Shown piece by piece: positions 20,764 through 28,818 of a stretch of 64,000 nt of DNA. The notes under the pieces were generated by a model, which saw only the letters and a list, made by a program, of their open reading frames with translations, searched no databases and was not told where the DNA came from. Where the stretch lies: contig NZ_NRSK01000014.1 of assembly GCF_016584115.1 (NCBI RefSeq), positions 1-64,000 on the forward strand, given 5' to 3'. The DNA comes from Ectothiorhodospira mobilis. Its GTDB lineage: Bacteria > Pseudomonadota > Gammaproteobacteria > Ectothiorhodospirales > Ectothiorhodospiraceae. Each line of letters opens with the position of its first letter. The stretch's first letter is position 1. The translations under genes and the position numbers were made by a program.

Positions 20764-21612
20764 TCAGCGATCCCCCGGCGGCGGTTGCGCCGGCGGGATC
20801 CCCAGGGCGGGGAGTTTCCCTTCCAGGATCCGGCGCATGGGGGCGGACATCAGGTGTTCCCGGTCCACCCCCTCCACCCAGCCGTAGAGGGACAGACGCA
20901 GGTCTTCCAGGGAGGTGACGTTCCGTTGCAGGTCGTCCACCAGGCGGCGGTACTCCTCCAGGGTGGGGTTCACTTCCAGTTCGGCGAAGAGGGATGCCAG
21001 GGCCTCCAGCATGGGGGCGGCGCTCCCGGGAAGATCCAGGTCCGCCGGTGTGGGGCGCACCGCCCGCGCCGGGTCCGGGTCCACCCAGATGCGAAAGCAG
21101 CGCCGCTGCAGGGTATGGTAGAGGGGGTCGTCGCTGATCAGGCAGACCATCAGGTGGCGCCGGTGGGCCTTGAGGCTGATCGCGCCGTAGTGCCACAGAC
21201 CGTCGCCCAGAAATTCCGCCAGGCGCAGGTGCTCGCGAAAGGGGGCCCGGTGCAGGGCATCCAGGATGAGCAGGGTCGGCTCCCCCTCGCTGAGGGCGCA
21301 GGCCTCGGCCATCACCCGATCCAGGGGGGCCACCGGTGGCTCGCCCACGGCCTCTTCCGCCTCCTGCGGTGGGGCCAGGCGCACGGGTTCATCGGGGGGC
21401 GGCGGGGTGAACTCGTGGTAGAGGATGTGGGCATAGTCCAGGGCCTGACCCAGGGCATGGGCGAAGGCAGTGCGGCGTCCCCCCTGGTTGCCCTCGATAT
21501 TGAGACAGCGCAGGTGGTCGTGCCGGGCGGAGAGCAGGCAGCGCACCGCATGGTCATACTCCTCATTGGCCACGAACCCGTGTTCCGCCAGCCGTTGTTG
21601 CAGGCTCTTCAT
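20764..21612 (-). CDS. Conserved protein with a degenerate P-loop
   Basis: Unrecognised 282-residue soluble protein. Residues 39-50 read NIEGNQGGRRTA, which sits where a Walker A motif would but lacks the lysine. A hydrophobic strand TLLILDALHRA looks like a Walker B remnant. The fold is therefore probably AAA-like with lost or altered ATP binding. A Pro-rich acidic segment (about 70-95) separates the two. The start at 21612 has GGGAGG at a good distance. The gene is divergent from the YdcF-like gene with only 76 bases between starts. No function is assigned. Confidence 0.65.
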   Translation of the reverse strand: MKSLQQRLAEHGFVANEEYDHAVRCLLSARHDHLRCLNIEGNQGGRRTAFAHALGQALDYAHILYHEFTPPPPDEPVRLAPPQEAEEAVGEPPVAPLDRVMAEACALSEGEPTLLILDALHRAPFREHLRLAEFLGDGLWHYGAISLKAHRRHLMVCLISDDPLYHTLQRRCFRIWVDPDPARAVRPTPADLDLPGSAAPMLEALASLFAELEVNPTLEEYRRLVDDLQRNVTSLEDLRLSLYGWVEGVDREHLMSAPMRRILEGKLPALGIPPAQPPPGDR

Positions 21613-21688
21613 CTTGGCACCTCCCGCCGCCATTCTAGGGGAAGGCGGGCCTGCGCGGCACGGACCCCGAAAGAGGAAGCCAATCCGG

Positions 21689-22453
21689 ATGCATACCCTC
21701 GAACTCCTGTTGATGCCCCCCGCCAGCGGTCTGATCCTGACCCTGCTGGGGCTTGCCCTGTGGCGCCGCGGCGCGGGGCGCCTCCTGGTGCCGCTGGGGC
21801 TGGGCAGCCTGTATCTGGCCTCCCTGCCCATGATCTCCCATGCCCTGGTGGGCGGCCTGCAGCAGCGCTCCGGGGCGGTGACCGAGGCCCCCCAGGCTGG
21901 GGCCATCGTCGTCCTGGCCGGGGGCCGGCGCAGCGATGCCCCGGAGTACGGCGGCGATACGGTGAACCGCTATTCCCTGGTCCGGGCCCGCTACGGGGCG
22001 GTGCTGCAGCGGCGCACGGGGCTGCCCCTTCTGGTGAGCGGCGGGCGCGTGGAGGGGGACGAGCCCCGCAGTGAGGCGGCGCTCATGGCCGATGTGCTGG
22101 AGGCGGAATTCGGCGTGCCGGTGCGCTGGCGGGAGGAGGAGAGCCGCAACACCTGCGAGAACGCCTTTAACACGGCGCGCCTGCTGGCCGCCGAGGGCAT
22201 CGGGGAGGCCATCCTGGTGACCCACGCCCTGCACCTCCCCCGGGCCCGCTGGTGCTTCCGGCGCACGCCGCTGCAGATCCGGGCCATGCCCGTCTACTGC
22301 AGCCGCCCGCAGGAGGAGCCCGGTTTCGACTGGCGCGGCCTGATCCCCCAGGCCCGGGCCATGGAGCGCACCCGCTTCGCCCTGCATGAATACCTGGGAC
22401 TGGCCTGGTACCGGGTCCGCTACGGCGACCGCCCCCTGGGCGGGGGCGGCTGA
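21689..22453 (+). CDS. YdcF/ElyC family (DUF218) membrane protein
   Basis: A 254-residue inner-membrane protein. Two hydrophobic segments at the N terminus (about 5-22 and 30-48) precede a DUF218 domain with AIVVLAGGRR, the long PLLVSGGR strand, the ESRNTCENAFNTARLL helix and ILVTHALHLPRA. Relatives ElyC and SanA influence envelope integrity and peptidoglycan assembly, and YdcF binds SAM. The start ATG 21689 follows GAGGAAG. Confidence 0.82.
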   Translation: MHTLELLLMPPASGLILTLLGLALWRRGAGRLLVPLGLGSLYLASLPMISHALVGGLQQRSGAVTEAPQAGAIVVLAGGRRSDAPEYGGDTVNRYSLVRARYGAVLQRRTGLPLLVSGGRVEGDEPRSEAALMADVLEAEFGVPVRWREEESRNTCENAFNTARLLAAEGIGEAILVTHALHLPRARWCFRRTPLQIRAMPVYCSRPQEEPGFDWRGLIPQARAMERTRFALHEYLGLAWYRVRYGDRPLGGGG

Positions 22454-22468
22454 TCCCCCCCGGGTCTT

Positions 22469-23503
22469 TCAGAAGACGCCGGCGCAGACGCTGCCGCAGT
22501 CGGGGCAGTGCCCCCCCGGCGCAAGGCGCATCTCCAGGATGCGGTAGCCATCACGCCGGATCAGGGGGGCGCCGCAGGCAGGGCACCAGGTGGTGCTGCC
22601 CTCGGGATCGCGCACGTTGCCGGTGTAGGCGTGGTGCACGCCGTTGTCCCGGGCAATGCGACGCGCCCGGCGCAGGGTCTCCGGCGGCGTGGGCATCCGG
22701 TCGGTCATGCGCCAGTCCGGGTGGAAGGCGGTGAAGTGCATGGGCACGTCCGGCCCCAGGGTCTCCACCACCCAGCGGGTCATGGCGTCCAGTTGGGCCG
22801 GGTCGTCGTTCTGCCCCGGGATCAGCAGGGTGGTCAACTCCAGCCAGATGCCGGTCTGCCGCCGCAGGTAGCGCAGGGTCTCCAGCACCGGCTCCAGATG
22901 GCCGCCGCAGAGCTTCCAGTAGAAGGCCTCGTCGAAGGCCTTCAGGTCCACGTTGGCGGCGTCCATGGGGGCGAAGAAGTCCTCCCGCGCCCCGGGGTTG
23001 ATGTAGCCGGCGGTGACCGCCACGCTGCGGATGCCCGCCTCGTGGCAGGCGCGGGCGGTGTCGGTGGCGTATTCTAGGAAGATCACCGGATCGTTGTAGG
23101 TGTAGGCCACGCTGCGGCAGCCGCGTTGCCGGGCCATCTGCGCTAGTTCCTCCGGGGAGGCCCGGGCCTGCATGCGGTCCATCTCCCGGGAACGGCTCAT
23201 GTCCCAGTTCTGGCAGAAGCGGCAACTGAGGTTGCAGCCGGCGGTGCCGAAGGACAGGACCCGGCTGCCGGGCAGGAAGTGGTAGAGGGGTTTCTTCTCG
23301 ATGGGGTCCACCGCAAAGCCGGAGGCGCGGCCGTAGCTGGTGAGCACCACCTGATCGCCGTAGCGGCCCCGGACGAAACACAGCCCCCGCTGCCCCTCCT
23401 GGAGCTTGCACTCCCGCGGGCAGACATCGCATTGCAGTCGCCCGTCCGCCAGGCGGTGCCAGTGACGGGTGGGGACCATGGGGGTGTCGGCATCGATCTG
23501 CAT
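22469..23503 (-). CDS. amrS: AmmeMemoRadiSam radical SAM protein (AmrS)
   Basis: Radical SAM enzyme of the widespread AMMECR1-MEMO1-radical SAM trio, whose product is unknown. The 344-residue protein has the cluster motif Cys90, Cys94, Cys97 (CNLSCRFC) and extra cysteine pairs at the N terminus (CDVCPREC) and C terminus (CPACG, CPDCG), probably zinc or additional cluster ligands. It resembles pyruvate-formate-lyase-activating enzymes (older PflA-like annotation). It is divergent from amrB-amrA with 232 bases between starts. Confidence 0.9.
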   Translation of the reverse strand: MQIDADTPMVPTRHWHRLADGRLQCDVCPRECKLQEGQRGLCFVRGRYGDQVVLTSYGRASGFAVDPIEKKPLYHFLPGSRVLSFGTAGCNLSCRFCQNWDMSRSREMDRMQARASPEELAQMARQRGCRSVAYTYNDPVIFLEYATDTARACHEAGIRSVAVTAGYINPGAREDFFAPMDAANVDLKAFDEAFYWKLCGGHLEPVLETLRYLRRQTGIWLELTTLLIPGQNDDPAQLDAMTRWVVETLGPDVPMHFTAFHPDWRMTDRMPTPPETLRRARRIARDNGVHHAYTGNVRDPEGSTTWCPACGAPLIRRDGYRILEMRLAPGGHCPDCGSVCAGVF

Positions 23504-23735
23504 GACCTTCTTCTAGCATCCCCTTTCGGTTCGGGTTGAGAACCGCGTCAAACCAAGTGAAGTGGTCGGGTATTACACTACGATCCATTACCCCGTACGG
23601 TACGCCGGGGCCGGGCCTTCCGGGGTCCGTGTTCAGGGATCCATCCGCATCCGATACGGTCCCAAGGGGAAAGGTTCCCGATCCCGTTACGCGCCGGCGC
23701 CGTGAGCCGGCGATACAAGGCCTCAGGAGGATGAG
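23504..23735. promoter_or_regulatory. Divergent intergenic region amrS / amrB
   Basis: The 232-base spacer presumably holds promoters for both arms of the trio. TATTAC at 23571-23576 is a candidate plus-strand -10 element, without a clear -35. AGGAGG at 23725-23730 is the ribosome binding site for amrB and supports the ATG at 23736 over the one at 23731. Confidence 0.4.
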
Positions 23736-24539
23736 ATGATCGTGGCAAGCGTTCGTCCCCCCGCCGTCGCGGGGCAGTTCTATCCCGCCCGACCCGAGGC
23801 CCTGGCCTCCATGGTCCGGGGCTATCTGCAGGAATCCCGCGGGCGCGGCGCGCTGCCGGCACCCCCCAAGGCCCTCATCGCCCCCCATGCGGGCTACATC
23901 TACTCCGGCCCGGTGGCGGGCAGTGCCTACGCCGCCCTCGCCGCAGAGCAACTCGCTGCCATCCGTCGGGTGGTGCTGGTGGGGCCGGCCCACCGGGTGG
24001 GTTTCTACGGCATCGCCGCCCCCACCAGTGAGGCCTTCGAGACCCCCCTGGGGGCCGTGCCGGTGGACCAGGAGGTCGTGGAGCGGGTGGTGCGCCTGCC
24101 CACGGTGTTCCGCTTCGATGATCCCCACGAGAGCGAGCACAGCCTGGAGGTGCAGCTGCCCTTCCTGCAGTGCCTGCTGGAGGACTTCACCGTGGTGCCC
24201 CTGCTGGTGGGCAGCGCCAGTGGCGGGGAGGTGTCCCAGGCCCTGGAGACCGTATGGGGGGACAAGGACACCCTGGTGGTGGTGAGTTCCGACCTGAGCC
24301 ATTACCTGGACTACGCCACCGCCCGGGAGGTGGATACCCGCACCTCCGAGGCCATCGCCGCCCTGCGCCCCGAGGCCATCCAGCCGGGCCAGGCCTGCGG
24401 CCACGTGCCCATGCAGGGGCTGTTGCTCAGTGCCCGCCGCCATGGCCTTGAGGCCCGGGTGCTGGACCAGCGCAGTTCCGGGGATACCGCCGGTCCGCGG
24501 GAACCCGTGGTGGGGTACGGTGCCTATGCATTCCATTGA
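23736..24539 (+). CDS. amrB: AmmeMemoRadiSam protein B (MEMO1 family)
   Basis: A 267-residue MEMO1 homologue, related in fold to extradiol dioxygenases. Visible metal-site signatures are APHAGYIYSGPVAGSAY (His about 52) and GPAHRVGFYG in the first half, then ESEHSLEVQLPFL and SSDLSHYLDY. The role is unknown, but genomic pairing with AMMECR1 and a radical SAM enzyme is conserved in bacteria and archaea. The stop overlaps amrA by 14 bases. Confidence 0.92.
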   Translation: MIVASVRPPAVAGQFYPARPEALASMVRGYLQESRGRGALPAPPKALIAPHAGYIYSGPVAGSAYAALAAEQLAAIRRVVLVGPAHRVGFYGIAAPTSEAFETPLGAVPVDQEVVERVVRLPTVFRFDDPHESEHSLEVQLPFLQCLLEDFTVVPLLVGSASGGEVSQALETVWGDKDTLVVVSSDLSHYLDYATAREVDTRTSEAIAALRPEAIQPGQACGHVPMQGLLLSARRHGLEARVLDQRSSGDTAGPREPVVGYGAYAFH

Positions 24540-25092
24540 TCTGCAGGAAGCGGAGCGCCGGCTGCTGTTCCAGGTGGCGCGGCGCGCCCTGGAGCACCCG
24601 CCGGCCCCGCCGCCGCTGGAGGACGAACGTCTGCCCGAGCCCCTGACCCGGCCGGCGGCCACCTTCGTCACCCTGAAGAAGGAGGAGAGACTGCGGGGCT
24701 GCATCGGCACCCTGGAGGCCCATCGCCCCCTGGCCCGGGACGTGGCCCACAACGCCTGGGCCGCCGCCTTCCGCGATCCCCGCTTCCCGCCTGTGGAACG
24801 GGAGGAAGTGGCGGCACTGCGCATCGTCCTCTCCGTGCTGGGACCCGCGGAGCCCCTGGAGGTGGAGGATGAACCGGAACTGCTGCGCACCCTGCGCCCG
24901 GGTGTGGATGGCCTGATCCTCTGCCGCGGATCGCAATGGGCCACCTTCCTGCCGGCGGTATGGGAGAGCCTTCCGGATCCGGCGGATTTTGTCGCAGCCC
25001 TGCGGCGCAAGGCAGGGCTGCCCCCGGACCACTGGTCCGGGGAGCTGGCCTTCTGGCGCTATACGGTGCGGGAACTGGAGGAAGGGGTATGA
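24526..25092 (+). CDS. amrA: AmmeMemoRadiSam protein A (AMMECR1 family)
   Basis: A 188-residue AMMECR1-domain protein. The family signature is the strand-turn TLKKEERLRGCIGTLEAHRPL (first 20 residues of it enough to recognise: LRGCIGT at about 69-75), plus AFRDPRFPPVEREE. The start ATG 24526 lies inside the end of amrB, so translation is coupled. The Cys in RGCIG is the conserved family cysteine. Function is unknown. Confidence 0.9.
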   Translation: MHSIDLQEAERRLLFQVARRALEHPPAPPPLEDERLPEPLTRPAATFVTLKKEERLRGCIGTLEAHRPLARDVAHNAWAAAFRDPRFPPVEREEVAALRIVLSVLGPAEPLEVEDEPELLRTLRPGVDGLILCRGSQWATFLPAVWESLPDPADFVAALRRKAGLPPDHWSGELAFWRYTVRELEEGV

Positions 25093-25150
25093 GCCGGCCC
25101 CGCGCATCGGGGCGTGGCCCCCGGGGCCGCATCCCGGACCCGGGATGGCC

Positions 25151-25345
25151 TCAGGCGGTGGTGTTGACGTTGTTGCCCAGGTGATCGGGCAGGGCGGCGG
25201 CGGTCTTGTTCATGCCCTCGATGAGACCCGCTGCTGTCTGGGCCTGGCTGTCCATGGCCTTTTTGGCCACGGCCACCTGCGCCGACTGGGCGGTCTGCTG
25301 CTGCACGAGTTGGGTGGAAAGGGCGGCGATGGGGCTGGAATCCAT
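25151..25345 (-). CDS. YjfB-like putative motility protein
   Basis: A 64-residue soluble protein resembling the YjfB putative motility family: MDSSPIAALSTQL at the N terminus, a helical middle VAVAKKAMDSQAQ, and the characteristic HLGNNVNTTA ending. Family members are usually found in flagellated bacteria, but no motility gene is close. It is convergent with amrA and divergent from the sugar dehydrogenase. Confidence 0.78.
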   Translation of the reverse strand: MDSSPIAALSTQLVQQQTAQSAQVAVAKKAMDSQAQTAAGLIEGMNKTAAALPDHLGNNVNTTA

Positions 25346-25496
25346 GGAAACACCTGTCTGGGCTGATGGGTGGGCTCGGACCGCTTGCGGGCAGTCCCAT
25401 CACGGTTTGTCGGCAGCGCGGCGATGGAGTTCAGCCCCGAAGGCCCCATCCATCGCTCAAAACGCCCCGCCGATAGGTTGAAAACGGAATCAATGG

Positions 25497-26717
25497 ATGG
25501 TGCACATCATGCGCATGGCAGGCCTTTTCCTGGTGTTGTTCCCGCTCCTGTTCCCCGGCTCTTTCGCGCATGCCGATCCGGATGGGGCCTCACCGGACGG
25601 GGAGATCGTCCGGGCCCGGGTGGAATCCGAGCTGGCGGCGTTTCGCGTGGTACGGGTGGTGGACGGCCTGCGGCACCCCTGGGCCGTGGACTGGCTGCCG
25701 GATGGCCGCATGCTCATCACCGAACGCGGCGGCACCCTCTATCTGGTGGATGGCCGCCAGGCCACCGCAGTCTCCCATATGCCCCAGGTCTGGGCCGAGA
25801 ATCAGGGCGGTCTCCTGGACGTGGCCGTGGCCCCGGACTACGGGGAGACGGGATGGATCTACCTGACCTACACCCTCCGCGAAGACGGCAAGGGCGGCAC
25901 CGTGCTCGCCCGCGCACGCCTGGAAGGCACGAGGCTCACCCAGCTGGAAGAACTCTACCGGCAGACGCCATTCCTTGAGCCCAATTACCACTTCGGTTCC
26001 CGGATCGCGTTCCTGGACGATGGCACCCTGCTGGTGACCCTGGGGGAGCGCGGGCAGCGGCGGGAAAGGGAGGTGGATATCCCCACGCCCAGCACCTCGG
26101 TGGGCACCACCGTGCGACTCCATGCGGACGGCTCGGTACCGGATGACAACCCCTTCGTGGGGCAGGAGGGGGCCCGCCCGGAGGTCTACAGCTATGGCCA
26201 CCGCAATGCCCAGGGAATGGCGATCCAACCCGGGAGCGGCGCCATCTGGCAGCACGAGCACGGGCCCCACGGCGGCGACGAGCTCAACCTCATCGAGGCC
26301 GGCAACAACTACGGCTGGCCTGACGTCAGCCTCGGCGACACCTACCGGGGGCAGCAGCCCATCGGTGTGCCCTCGGCCCCCGGCGTCACGGACCCCGTGG
26401 CGTCCTGGGATCCCTCCCCCGCCTTCTCGGGCATGACGTTCTACACGGGGGATGCCTTCCCGCAGTGGCGGAACGACCTCTTCATGGGGGCCCTCGCCCA
26501 GCAGAAGATCCTGCGCATCGAACTCAACGAGCACAACCAAGTGGTCCACCAGGAGGCATTGCTCCGCGGCGAGATCGGACGCATCCGCGATGTGGCCCAG
26601 GGTCCGGACGGCCACCTCTACGTCCTCACCGATATGCCCGACGGCGGGCTCTACCGGCTCGACCCCCTGCGGCGCCCCGAAGGGGGAGAATCACGCCCTG
26701 CACCGCAGGGCCGGTGA
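25497..26717 (+). CDS. PQQ-dependent aldose sugar dehydrogenase, YliI type
   Basis: Exported 406-residue six-bladed beta-propeller enzyme of the soluble glucose/sorbosone dehydrogenase family, which oxidises aldoses using PQQ. A signal peptide covers about residues 1-27 (LFLVLFPLLFPGSFAHA). Family signatures include HPWAVDWLPDGRMLITERGG, GLLDVAVAPDY, YGHRNAQGMA, QHEHGPHGGDELN and NYGWP. No pqq synthesis genes are in the window. The start could be the ATG at 25497 or the one at 25509; neither has a strong ribosome binding site. It ends 118 bases before the tRNA-Arg gene. Confidence 0.88.
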   Translation: MVHIMRMAGLFLVLFPLLFPGSFAHADPDGASPDGEIVRARVESELAAFRVVRVVDGLRHPWAVDWLPDGRMLITERGGTLYLVDGRQATAVSHMPQVWAENQGGLLDVAVAPDYGETGWIYLTYTLREDGKGGTVLARARLEGTRLTQLEELYRQTPFLEPNYHFGSRIAFLDDGTLLVTLGERGQRREREVDIPTPSTSVGTTVRLHADGSVPDDNPFVGQEGARPEVYSYGHRNAQGMAIQPGSGAIWQHEHGPHGGDELNLIEAGNNYGWPDVSLGDTYRGQQPIGVPSAPGVTDPVASWDPSPAFSGMTFYTGDAFPQWRNDLFMGALAQQKILRIELNEHNQVVHQEALLRGEIGRIRDVAQGPDGHLYVLTDMPDGGLYRLDPLRRPEGGESRPAPQGR

Positions 26718-26835
26718 ACCCCATCCGGAAGGGCGGGGGGCTTGGCGAACGGCAACGATTGGGCTATTCTCCCGCGCCTGTCCCAGATGGCCCGGTCCCC
26801 GGGCCGTCTGGGGTGTGGTACAATCCCTTCGTAAC

Positions 26836-26912
26836 GCGCCCGTAGCTCAGCTGGATAGAGTACTGCCCTCCGAAGGCAGGGGTCGCAGGTTCGAATCCTG
26901 CCGGGCGCGCCA
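26836..26912 (+). tRNA. tRNA-Arg (anticodon CCG)
   Basis: A full cloverleaf is readable. Acceptor arms are GCGCCCG and CGGGCGC, the D arm contains GCTCAG, the anticodon loop CTCCGAA sits between CTGCC and GGCAG, the T arm is GCAGG-TTCGAAT-CCTGC, and CCA is encoded. The gene sits at the left edge of the accessory region. Confidence 0.97.
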
Positions 26913-26966
26913 TCTTCCCTCCAATCAAAGGCTTACAGCCTCTCCATCGGCGCCGGAATGGCCGGG

Positions 26967-27004
26967 AGTGCTGATCACGCCTGACAGTACTTGTTTTCAG
27001 CACT
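26967..27004. repeat. Inverted repeat after tRNA-Arg
   Basis: Arms AGTGCTGA (26967-26974) and TCAGCACT (26997-27004) are separated by 22 bases. The element lies between tRNA-Arg and a tRNA-Phe remnant. It may be a transcription end or the trace of an integrated element. Confidence 0.4.
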
Positions 27005-27052
27005 TCTTCTGTGAGTTCAGGTGTGGCAACTTCTCGTCAGGCGCGGGGGTGA

Positions 27053-27099
27053 GGTGATTGAAAATCACCGTGTCGGCGGTTCGATTCCGTCCCCGGCTA
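27053..27099 (+). pseudogene. tRNA-Phe 3' half remnant, possible attachment site
   Basis: The segment carries an intact anticodon arm (GGTGA, loop TTGAAAA with anticodon GAA, TCACC), a GTGTC variable loop and a T arm (GGCGG-TTCGATT-CCGTC), followed by an acceptor-like CCCGGCTA. This matches the 3' half of tRNA-Phe. No D arm or 5' acceptor strand lies at the right distance upstream, and CCA is absent. Fragments like this are typical of the far end of elements that integrate into a tRNA-Phe gene. The intact gene is not in this window. Confidence 0.7.
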
Positions 27100-27155
27100 A
27101 AAAAGTAGACCCATCCGCTGGACCACATGACGTATACCATCACTGATGATGGGAA

Positions 27156-28133
27156 TCAGTGTCCGGGCGTCTCGCTCAGCAAAGCTTCCAGCGTCTCGGC
27201 CTCCAAGATGGCCTCGGCCCAGGTTTCCAGCTGCTCGGTACCGGCCTGGTCGAGTCGGTTCTGCGCCCAGGTGGGGATCACGCCGTACTTTTTGACGATC
27301 AAACGGGCGAGCATGCGGCGGGTGCCTTCTTCCCGCCCCTGTTCAAGGCCCTCCTGGCGCCAGCGTTCCGGCCATTTTTTGATGCGCTCAGCCAACATGG
27401 TGTGTACCTCATGCAGTTCCTGTAAATCGTTCAGCTCGGGCAACTCCATGCCGGGTGCCCGGTGGGGGAGCAGGACACGTCGTATCCAGACCACGAAGGC
27501 CCGGCGCAGGCCGGTCTGCTCGGGTGCCTTGAGCCAGTCCACCAGCCTGCCCAGGACATGGAGCATCTCCTGCTCGTCCCGGTTGTTCTCCAGGCGGAAC
27601 AGGGCGGCCACCACATTGCGTGCCGGCTCAGACCAGGTCGGATCGTTAACGATGGCCCCCTCATCCAGCAGGAGGTAGGTAAGGGCAGGGCGGTAGTGCT
27701 CCAGTCCTCCCGGTACCGGTTCGACCAGATCGGCGACGTTGGGTGCCGCATGCCATCTATTCTCCCCATTGTAGAGCACCACCGGCAGCACAGGCGGGAG
27801 CCTGCCTGTGGGGGTCAGCGCCTTCTGCCGGATCAGATCCTGGTAGAGCAGACCCACGTAGCTCATGATGCGCACCGCCATGAACCGGTCCACGCTGCTT
27901 TGAAATTCCAGCAGCAGGTACACATAGAGCCAGTCCTTTCCCCAGCGGATGCGCCAGATGATGTCATCCTCGCGATCCCGCAGCTCATCGGTCACGTAGG
28001 AGCCACTGACCTTCTCCAGGCTGGTGAAATCGAGCTGCTCCACCCAGGCTTCCCGGACGAAGCCGGTCAGCAGATCGTGCACCATGCGCGGATGGGAGAA
28101 GAGCAGCTTGTAGCTGTTGTCGTGTTGGGCCAT
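27156..28133 (-). CDS. Rpn/YhgA-like recombination-promoting nuclease family protein
   Basis: A 325-residue protein of the PD-(D/E)XK-type Rpn (transposase_31) family. The N terminus HDNSYKLLFSHPRMVHDLL and the YVYLLLEFQSSVDRFMAVR segment (Glu and Gln of the nuclease core) are typical. The C terminus (about 270-320, LIVKKYGVIPTWAQ, then LETWAEAILEAETLEALL) looks like DUF4351. RpnA of Escherichia coli is a DNA endonuclease that stimulates recombination. The start at 28133 (MAQHDNSYK) is favoured over an upstream in-frame ATG at 28256. GC content is below that of the surrounding core genes. A 33-bp stretch of its coding region is repeated at 32766-32798. Confidence 0.85.
   Translation of the reverse strand: MAQHDNSYKLLFSHPRMVHDLLTGFVREAWVEQLDFTSLEKVSGSYVTDELRDREDDIIWRIRWGKDWLYVYLLLEFQSSVDRFMAVRIMSYVGLLYQDLIRQKALTPTGRLPPVLPVVLYNGENRWHAAPNVADLVEPVPGGLEHYRPALTYLLLDEGAIVNDPTWSEPARNVVAALFRLENNRDEQEMLHVLGRLVDWLKAPEQTGLRRAFVVWIRRVLLPHRAPGMELPELNDLQELHEVHTMLAERIKKWPERWRQEGLEQGREEGTRRMLARLIVKKYGVIPTWAQNRLDQAGTEQLETWAEAILEAETLEALLSETPGH
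27439..27471 (+). repeat. 33-bp direct repeat, left copy (inside the Rpn gene)
   Basis: Perfect match, same orientation, to 32766-32798; it begins GGCAACTCCATGCC and ends GGTGGGGGAGC. The left copy encodes part of the Rpn protein (LPHRAPGMELP on the minus strand), so the right copy is likely the derived fragment. Confidence 0.95.
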
Positions 28134-28256
28134 GGGGAAGCTGGTCTCGCCTGGGGTGATGCCCGGGGACGGGATCCGGATCCTCCCGGGAGGATACCTC
28201 AAAGGCGCGCCGACATCCCTTGATGGTCCAGATATCCGGAAGGGGCTAAAGGTCAA

Positions 28257-28347
28257 CCGGGCGCTGCCTGGTTACTTGGGATGGTACCGTGTGCCCAGGG
28301 TGCAGAATGATACACAGCTCCCGGGTGCGCATGGATAGACAGGAGGA
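28257..28347 (+). promoter_or_regulatory. Leader of the HIT-MTase/PLD/helicase operon
   Basis: The spacer between the divergent Rpn gene and the HIT gene is where a promoter for the pair is expected. No good -35/-10 set is obvious. AGGAGGA at 28341-28347 abuts the ATG at 28348 and is better spaced for the in-frame TTG at 28354, so the true HIT start is uncertain. Confidence 0.35.
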
Positions 28348-28779
28348 ATGACCTTGTTCGAGTTGGATGAACGTCTGGAGGCAGACAGCGTGTCCGTGGG
28401 AACGCGGGATGGCTGTCTGGTGCGGCTGTTTCGGGACGCGCGCTATCCCTGGCTACTGGTGATCCCGGCGATGGGTTGCTTTCGCGAATGGTGGGAACTC
28501 GCCCCCGGTCAGCGCATGGTGGTGGACGGGGTGCTTGCCGAGTGTGCCCGTGTGCTGGCAGTCCTGCCTGGCGTTGAAAAGACGAACCTGGCCACACTCG
28601 GCAACCTGGTGCCGCAGTTGCACTGGCATGTGGTGGGCCGCCACGCGGGTGATCCCGCCTGGCCGGGGCCTGTCTGGGGATACGGCGATCCGGAGCCCTA
28701 CGATCCCGGGAAGCAGGCCGACCTGGTGGCCTATCTGCGCAGCGCGCTGGCTCTTGATGCGGTGGATGAGACGGGATAA
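28348..28779 (+). CDS. HIT-family hydrolase
   Basis: A 143-residue histidine-triad superfamily protein. Typical features are DARYPWLLVIPAMG near the N terminus and the histidine motif in LVPQLHWHVVGRHAGDPAW (about residues 92-110), which has His-x-His-x-x-x-x-His spacing like this HIT branch. HIT enzymes cleave nucleoside phosphoramidates or dinucleoside polyphosphates. It lies 39 bases before the large MTase-PLD-helicase gene on the same strand, suggesting a functional pair. Start alternatives are ATG 28348 and TTG 28354. Confidence 0.85.
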   Translation: MTLFELDERLEADSVSVGTRDGCLVRLFRDARYPWLLVIPAMGCFREWWELAPGQRMVVDGVLAECARVLAVLPGVEKTNLATLGNLVPQLHWHVVGRHAGDPAWPGPVWGYGDPEPYDPGKQADLVAYLRSALALDAVDETG

Positions 28780-28818
28780 TAAGATGTACCGGCTCGCTAA
28801 ACCCAGGGCATCAGGGAC

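Noticed and set aside
27053-27099. Complete tRNA-Phe gene
   Set aside because: No 5' acceptor strand or D arm lies upstream at the right distance, and CCA is not encoded.
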